The position numbers and the translations under genes are program-made. This document shows positions 57,301-60,537 of a DNA stretch of 60,537 bases, one piece after another. The notes beneath the pieces were generated by a model. The model worked only from the letters and a program-made list of their open reading frames with translations, was not told the origin of the DNA and searched no databases. The DNA is taken from the NCBI GenBank assembly GCA_012032555.1, contig JAAUSR010000026.1, positions 1-60,537 of the forward strand. Direction: 5' to 3'. How positions within the stretch are numbered: position 1 is the stretch's first letter; the number at the start of each line of letters is the position of its first letter. The stretch comes from Thioploca sp. (GTDB lineage Bacteria; Pseudomonadota; Gammaproteobacteria; Beggiatoales; Beggiatoaceae).

Positions 57301-59439
57301 CCCACCCAAGAAGGCGCGACGCTCGAAAACACAGCCACGGTAAATGCTTCAACCTTTGATCCTAATTTACTGAATAACACCGCCAAACAGGCGATGGAGG
57401 TTTTAGTCAATATTATCGAGGAAACCTATGATAATAATGGGAAAAAGTTAGAAAATTATATTATTGGCCCAACTGGTGCGGTGATTGGTGGTTCTATTGC
57501 GGGTACGATTGATAACCAAGGTTTGATATCCAACGCTTGGATTTTACCGAATACCATCATCAGCGGTGGTAAATTATCTAAAATGATTACCAATGAAGGT
57601 ATCATTGAAAACGTACAATTACTGAGCGGCACTACCATCAATGGTGGAATTTTACGTGGTACGATTACTGGGTTTCCAACTGATCCGGCTATTATTAATA
57701 CGCAAATTGCCGCAAACGCTCAATTGAGTCATGTTATTATTGGAAGCAATAGCCAAGTTGATCCCCAAGTAAAACTTGGTGAAGGGGTTGCGTTTAAATC
57801 CAGCGCTAATATTCCAGAAGGAATTGATTTAACTTCACTTTTTCCGTTTATTATTGAACCCATTACCCAGAGTAAAGCGATTAACTTAGCCATGGATGTG
57901 GTTGTTGGTGAAGGCTTAACTTTACTAGCTGCCATCAATACTATCCCCGAACTGCGAGAAAATGATTTAACCTTTTCCCAATCGTTAACAATGGGTTATT
58001 TATCATTATCTTTGGCTGATGCTGAGCAAATGATATTAATCCCGCTACGCATTTCACAAATGGCTGCGACAACTCCACCCCAGATGACAACGCATTCTGA
58101 TGGAAGTGTCAGTTTTGTCGTTCAGGGTGGACGACTTATTTTAGCTTACCCAGCACCACAAAGTCCTACTGACTTACAGACTGTCTTAGAAAATCTTGGC
58201 TTAAATCAAGTTCAAGCTGAAGCGGATGGCAATTTAACTATTTTTGCCCAAAATCACTTCCAAACGCGTCCAGATTTACATACCCAGCAAATTAGTCCGT
58301 TACTACCATTGGGCTTAGAAGCCACACCTTCACCACTAGTACAAGGTTTAAGCCTATTTGTCCTAAGATTTGTTGATACCGAGAATAAACGCCGGCAACA
58401 ATTTTTTTATCCGACTCCTGCTCATCAAGCAGAATTGTATCAGGCATTACAAGGCTTTCCGGGTGCCACTACTGTGGAATTTTATAATACAGGTAAAGTT
58501 TCAGTCAAAATTGGGGCACGTACTTATTCTGGCGTATTTGACTACCAAGTCAAAACCGGAAACACGAATACCGTGACGCAATTACTACCGGTACCCGATA
58601 AAAATGGCGATGGTAGTGAAGACATCCGCGTGATTTATGCGAATGGCGATCAACAACTTGTTTATCTTTTACCTTTCCCAGAGATTGCTGAAGAAATTCA
58701 AGCCATTCCTGCGGTTCAAGCAGCAGACTATGTCGTATCTCAAGATATTCAGGGTAACTTACTCTTAATTCAAGGTAATAATCATTTGTTAATGACCACG
58801 ACGAATCTGAAACAACTAGATAAAGCAATCCCGGCTCAAATGAAGATTAATTCAGACGGCAGTGCTGAATTTATTACTAATTTTGGATTACAAGCTTTGA
58901 CTCAACCGGTTGTGCAAGAAATGACCACTCTAAAAAATGCGGTACGTGGTCTAGGGATAACAACTGTCATCACCGAACCGAATGGTAACCTCAGCTTACC
59001 AGTAACGACAACTCGCAGCTTTAACGCACGTCCAGCACTGAAATCAACACCGACGTGGTTAGCCATGCCGCTGGGATTAAATACAGTACCAACTTCTTTA
59101 CCGGGTGTATTAACCACCATGCTAGTTTTTAGAGATGAAACGGGTACTAAACGCCAACAATTGATTTATCCTGCCGCGAAATATCCGGATAATCTTTATC
59201 AATTCTTCGCTCGTCAACCCTCGGTTGAAACGGTTACTTTCGATAATGACGGTACTGTATTAGTCAAGGGTGGTAGCTTTAATTTACATGGCATATTTGA
59301 TTACGTCGTGACTAACACGGGTACACCAACCGGCGGTATTCAATTTAGTTCTACCAAAGATGTTAATGGTGATGGTATTGCTGATTTTGCAGTTGTTTAT
59401 GCCAATGGGGAAAAGCAAGTGATTTATCAACTGCCATAA
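54301..59439 (+). CDS. giant secreted propeller/DUF11 protein, 3' part (second propeller, DUF11 domains, bactofilin-like region, novel C-terminal module twice)
   Basis: The rest of the giant gene. In order from 54301: the remaining DUF11 domains (e.g. 54470-54790, 54800-55170, 55180-55560); a second YVTN-type propeller (about 55590-56670); two more DUF11 domains (56680-57020, 57030-57400); a bactofilin-like beta-helix (57410-57800, IIGPTGAVIGGSIAGTIDNQ); and two tandem C-terminal modules (about 57880-58670 and 58690-59436), each ending in a calcium-type loop (PDKNGDGSEDI, DVNGDGIAD) and a YANG-E/D-QxxY tail. The 'propeller plus DUF11' block occurs twice. No LPXTG. In-frame TTG at 54628 is not the real start. 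It is probably a surface or matrix protein. Confidence 0.85.
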   Translation, partial: GNQKVELKAKAVQVGTNISNKFEVKASGIDTNDNNNSKEVTLGSIIGKTTDLSVTVNDGSKTVLVGSPVTYTITVANNGNTDNSADLDVNLTGKNLTIGKISGDNCGTGLSFTCQLTVPAGKDNQITVEVTPNELGNITLTAKAKNNNDIFDPNPSNNTVTKETAVSDKQIDLGVTLEAVPNPAFLAKNFTYTITVTNTDANNQATEVTVTQELPPGVTFVSATTTQGQCTQANNLVTCPLGPVDPNGNAKILTEVTPQSTGKLKSTVTVNSAVFDPQPTNDTASIEVEVGQFKADLALSIADTPDPATINDPLTYTFTVTNNGPDPVTNIELVNTLPQSVTLKTPAQLTPAEVGGNCLDMNAAREIHCIIPTLPNQGTATMTLVVTPTVLGELTHIAYVKGKEFDDNEENNKITAITQINNSTTLFLIETKKNEEAGIQGLEGVNALTVSPDGQYVYAASFTNNALVVFQRQESDGRLKFFQVIQDDSNDVDGLANASSVSVSPDNAFVYVTGFSDTAVAVFSRDAVSGVLNFVEVHKNGVAGVQGLGGAFAILATTKQVYVAGSSDDAIAIFNRDSKTGKLSFQEAISFADVSQNLDAVNALAVSPDGSYLFAASLNSNRLSVFRRDPDSGALSLIQTLTNNLAGVQGLEQASGVIVSPDGKQIYTIGKGNDNAVAVFQQDPQTGVLGFVEVHRNGIEGVTGLNGAEDLAISPRGDYVYVVSSTENAIAAFRRDLTTGRLTFVDRRIDGIDGVDGLASARAVAVSPSGAHIYVAGFGDNAIAVLSVATADLNLVMSDGEDPVNIGDNVAYILTLTNDGPHPATGIVLTEQLPENLNLMSSSPSQGQCLTAEKQLQCSLGSLKVGSKLTLSLVVAVAEPGELSQTVTVTANEFDPTPVTVTETTQVTAKADLWINIDVTPTIARIQMPVTYSITITNDGPHPAKDIAVQTEIPNGVQFNSAQLSPESTPCDFDIDKRTVNCTLTELATGANRIVILMVTPTQEGATLENTATVNASTFDPNLLNNTAKQAMEVLVNIIEETYDNNGKKLENYIIGPTGAVIGGSIAGTIDNQGLISNAWILPNTIISGGKLSKMITNEGIIENVQLLSGTTINGGILRGTITGFPTDPAIINTQIAANAQLSHVIIGSNSQVDPQVKLGEGVAFKSSANIPEGIDLTSLFPFIIEPITQSKAINLAMDVVVGEGLTLLAAINTIPELRENDLTFSQSLTMGYLSLSLADAEQMILIPLRISQMAATTPPQMTTHSDGSVSFVVQGGRLILAYPAPQSPTDLQTVLENLGLNQVQAEADGNLTIFAQNHFQTRPDLHTQQISPLLPLGLEATPSPLVQGLSLFVLRFVDTENKRRQQFFYPTPAHQAELYQALQGFPGATTVEFYNTGKVSVKIGARTYSGVFDYQVKTGNTNTVTQLLPVPDKNGDGSEDIRVIYANGDQQLVYLLPFPEIAEEIQAIPAVQAADYVVSQDIQGNLLLIQGNNHLLMTTTNLKQLDKAIPAQMKINSDGSAEFITNFGLQALTQPVVQEMTTLKNAVRGLGITTVITEPNGNLSLPVTTTRSFNARPALKSTPTWLAMPLGLNTVPTSLPGVLTTMLVFRDETGTKRQQLIYPAAKYPDNLYQFFARQPSVETVTFDNDGTVLVKGGSFNLHGIFDYVVTNTGTPTGGIQFSSTKDVNGDGIADFAVVYANGEKQVIYQLP

Positions 59440-59518
59440 TTTAGATGATATACAACTAAATCCGGGAAAGCTAGAATACGCATTCCTACATGCTAGCGTC
59501 ACTGCCATTAAGTTAAGC

Positions 59519-60133
59519 CTAAAAGCATATCTGGCACTGTCGTTTAGCATAATGAAGTAGCTGTCGAGCCAAACGTTTGTTTCTCGGTACATGAGGATTG
59601 TTTCTAACGGCGGTAGGAATTGTTAAAAACAATTTCTCTAATTGTTTGATTATAGAGTCAGTATCATCATCACTGTACAAAATTTCTATGGCATAGTCTT
59701 TGAGAGCATGGAATGATACTGCTCGGTTCACTGGCGGTAGTTTTTGAGTCGGCTTTGAAGCTAAGAACGCATCACCCTGAGCGGTTAAAACCGACTCAAG
59801 GCCCGGTATACACCGTCGCCTAACAGTCTTGATACTACACCAATTGGGTGGTGTTACCAGTAAAGTTCTCTAAGTGGAGTCGGGTTTGGAATATTCCATC
59901 AAAGGTTTCTTCACTCCACCGCAGTGCCTAAAGGGATTTGAACTCAGCCGTTTGGTACTCCTGCTCATCAAGTCAACTGGTCACCACAACCTCAGATTCA
60001 CCGGTCTTGAAGAGCACATGCACCAAGCGAACGGTTATCGCTGGCGGTAAACCGGTTCTGTTAATCTCTTTAAAGTTGACGGTGATGCGGTTTCCGGGTG
60101 ACGATTTAGCTGTCATCACCCTCACCCTTAAGC
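59519..60133 (-). pseudogene. IS4-like DDE transposase pseudogene
   Basis: A minus-strand transposase remnant that matches the C-terminal half of the IS4 family. Readable pieces: RITVNFKEINRTG, ITVRLVHVLFKTGESEVVVTS, DEQEYQTAEFKSL, the YREK-type segment ALRWSEETFDGIF (the Tyr is now a TAG stop), RLHLENFTGNTTQLV, SVLTAQGDAFLASK and FHALKDYAIEILYSDDD. Several in-frame stops and a frame change break it, and the N-terminus is lost. The stop at 59519 is just inside the terminal repeat, as expected. It cannot make active transposase. Confidence 0.7.
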
Positions 60134-60135
60134 AC

Positions 60136-60153
60136 TACTGCCATTAAGTTAAG
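60136..60153 (+). repeat. IS terminal repeat copy
   Basis: TACTGCCATTAAGTTAAG, matching the end at 59500-59517 in 17 of 18 bases and in the same orientation. It marks a second insertion and probably the point where the minus-strand transposase was truncated. Confidence 0.55.
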
Positions 60154-60266
60154 AGAGAGAGGTGTAATAATAAAAAATACCCTAGAAAAATTGAGTATCA
60201 TTTCTACAGGTAACTATTATAACAACCGTGAAGGACTTAACGATCCCTCGTTCCCACGCCGAGCGT

Positions 60267-60284
60267 CACTGCCATGAAGTTAAG
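60267..60284 (+). repeat. IS terminal repeat copy at the 5' end of the last transposase
   Basis: CACTGCCATGAAGTTAAG, one base different from the 59500 copy. It lies 56 bases before a transposase start on the plus strand, so it is likely the left end of an insertion sequence running off the window. Confidence 0.6.
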
Positions 60285-60339
60285 TCCAAAAGGGAACTAT
60301 TCTGCTATAGTACCAAGAGTACACTGAACTGAGGATGAT

Positions 60340-60537
60340 ATGATGGAAAAAACAACCAACGCTAGAAATGAGCAGACCATTAATAAACGATAATCATAAT
60401 GATAATGGTCCTGCTAAGTGGATATACTGGACTTCGGGCCATAGCGAGATTTGCCAAAGCCAACCGAGAAGTACTCAAAGACTACCTCCCCTTACCGAGA
60501 GGAAAAACGCCGTCATTCCCAACGCGGTATCGGATTA
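60340..60537 (+). pseudogene. transposase N-terminal fragment, frameshifted and cut by the window end
   Basis: Starts MMEKTTNARNEQTINKR and stops at 60391-60393. The next frame carries on as IIIMIMVLLSGYTGLRAIAR, FAKANREVLKDYLPLPRGK and PSFPTRYRI, the N-terminal region of a DDE transposase ('DDE_Tnp_1-associated' type). The two join if one base is missing at about 60388-60393. The 3' end is off the window. The IS begins at about 60267. Confidence 0.65.

Larger units (their letters stand above)
59500..60153. mobile_element. degenerate insertion sequence remnant
   Basis: Bounded on the left by the terminal repeat CACTGCCATTAAGTTAAG (59500-59517). A transposase pseudogene runs on the minus strand. 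The repeat at 60136-60153 (TACTGCCATTAAGTTAAG) has the same orientation as the left one, so it is not this element's right end but probably the left end of another copy that truncated this one. The same repeat forms the ends of the MITE at 24968-25120. Confidence 0.6.

Noticed and set aside
59938-60147. A 69-codon plus-strand frame
   Set aside because: It is the opposite strand of the IS4-like transposase pseudogene, which explains the sequence better.
1-60537. CRISPR arrays, tRNA and rRNA genes, prophage modules
   Set aside because: No regularly spaced repeats, tRNA-like cloverleaf or phage structural genes were seen by eye; low sensitivity for tRNA without a tool.

Overview
The window is about 60.5 kb of AT-rich DNA (roughly 40% GC by eye). 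It looks chromosomal and fits a large, filamentous sulfur-oxidising gammaproteobacterium of the Beggiatoa/Thioploca/Thiomargarita type. This is an inference from the mix of genes: a proteobacterial class GN sortase with its dedicated two-component system, CHAT and DUF928 proteins, giant secreted proteins built from InlB-type, Calx-beta, DUF11 and beta-propeller repeats, a PAS/GGDEF sensor, a hybrid kinase, and degenerate insertion sequences. No rRNA, tRNA, CRISPR array or prophage was seen.

Layout. 1-5 kb: the 3' end of rsmG (frameshifted), a secreted CUB-like/coiled-coil protein, then on the minus strand a HAD phosphatase fused to two degenerate HisB-type dehydratase domains, followed by hisD. 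5-9.3 kb (minus): a TPR-CHAT protease-like gene (frameshifted), glf, and a small gene pair with a PIN toxin. 9.6-12.6 kb (plus): a PlsC-type acyltransferase, a DUF928 protein and a membrane-anchored EEP phosphohydrolase. 12.7-15.7 kb (minus): a secreted GH31 glycosidase with a CBM20 domain (frameshifted). 16.1-18.6 kb (plus): a D-2-hydroxyacid dehydrogenase and a methyltransferase. 18.8-24.9 kb: a giant surface protein of 2045 aa. 24.97-25.12 kb: a probable MITE. 25.2-29.3 kb: histidine kinase, response regulator, a 56-aa membrane microprotein and a class GN sortase. 29.3-37.2 kb: DUF945, a subtilase and two secreted proteins, one lipase-like. 37.4-43.4 kb: a PAS/GGDEF-like protein (frameshifted), a LysM-amidase and a hybrid histidine kinase. 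43.5-51.6 kb: small secreted, lipoprotein, coiled-coil, TerB, HypD, FmdB-like, transglutaminase-like and secreted repeat proteins. 52.1-59.4 kb: a second giant surface protein (frameshifted). 59.5 kb to the end: remnants of insertion sequences sharing one terminal repeat.

Themes. Much of the window encodes exported proteins. The two giant surface proteins have unrelated N-terminal repeats but share a C-terminal region: a bactofilin-like beta-helix, then a module of about 190 residues that ends in a DxNGDG calcium-type loop. That module occurs once in the first protein and twice in tandem in the second, and I do not recognise it as a named domain. A sortase locus lies just downstream of the first giant protein, but its usual VIT/VWA target gene is not in the window.

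Quality note. Six coding regions (rsmG, CHAT, GH31, PAS/GGDEF, a small membrane protein and the DUF11 giant) each contain one frameshift, and all six are of the same kind, one base missing. A seventh candidate is in the terminal transposase. This looks more like systematic base loss in the sequence than independent gene decay, so the split genes are described as halves of single genes.
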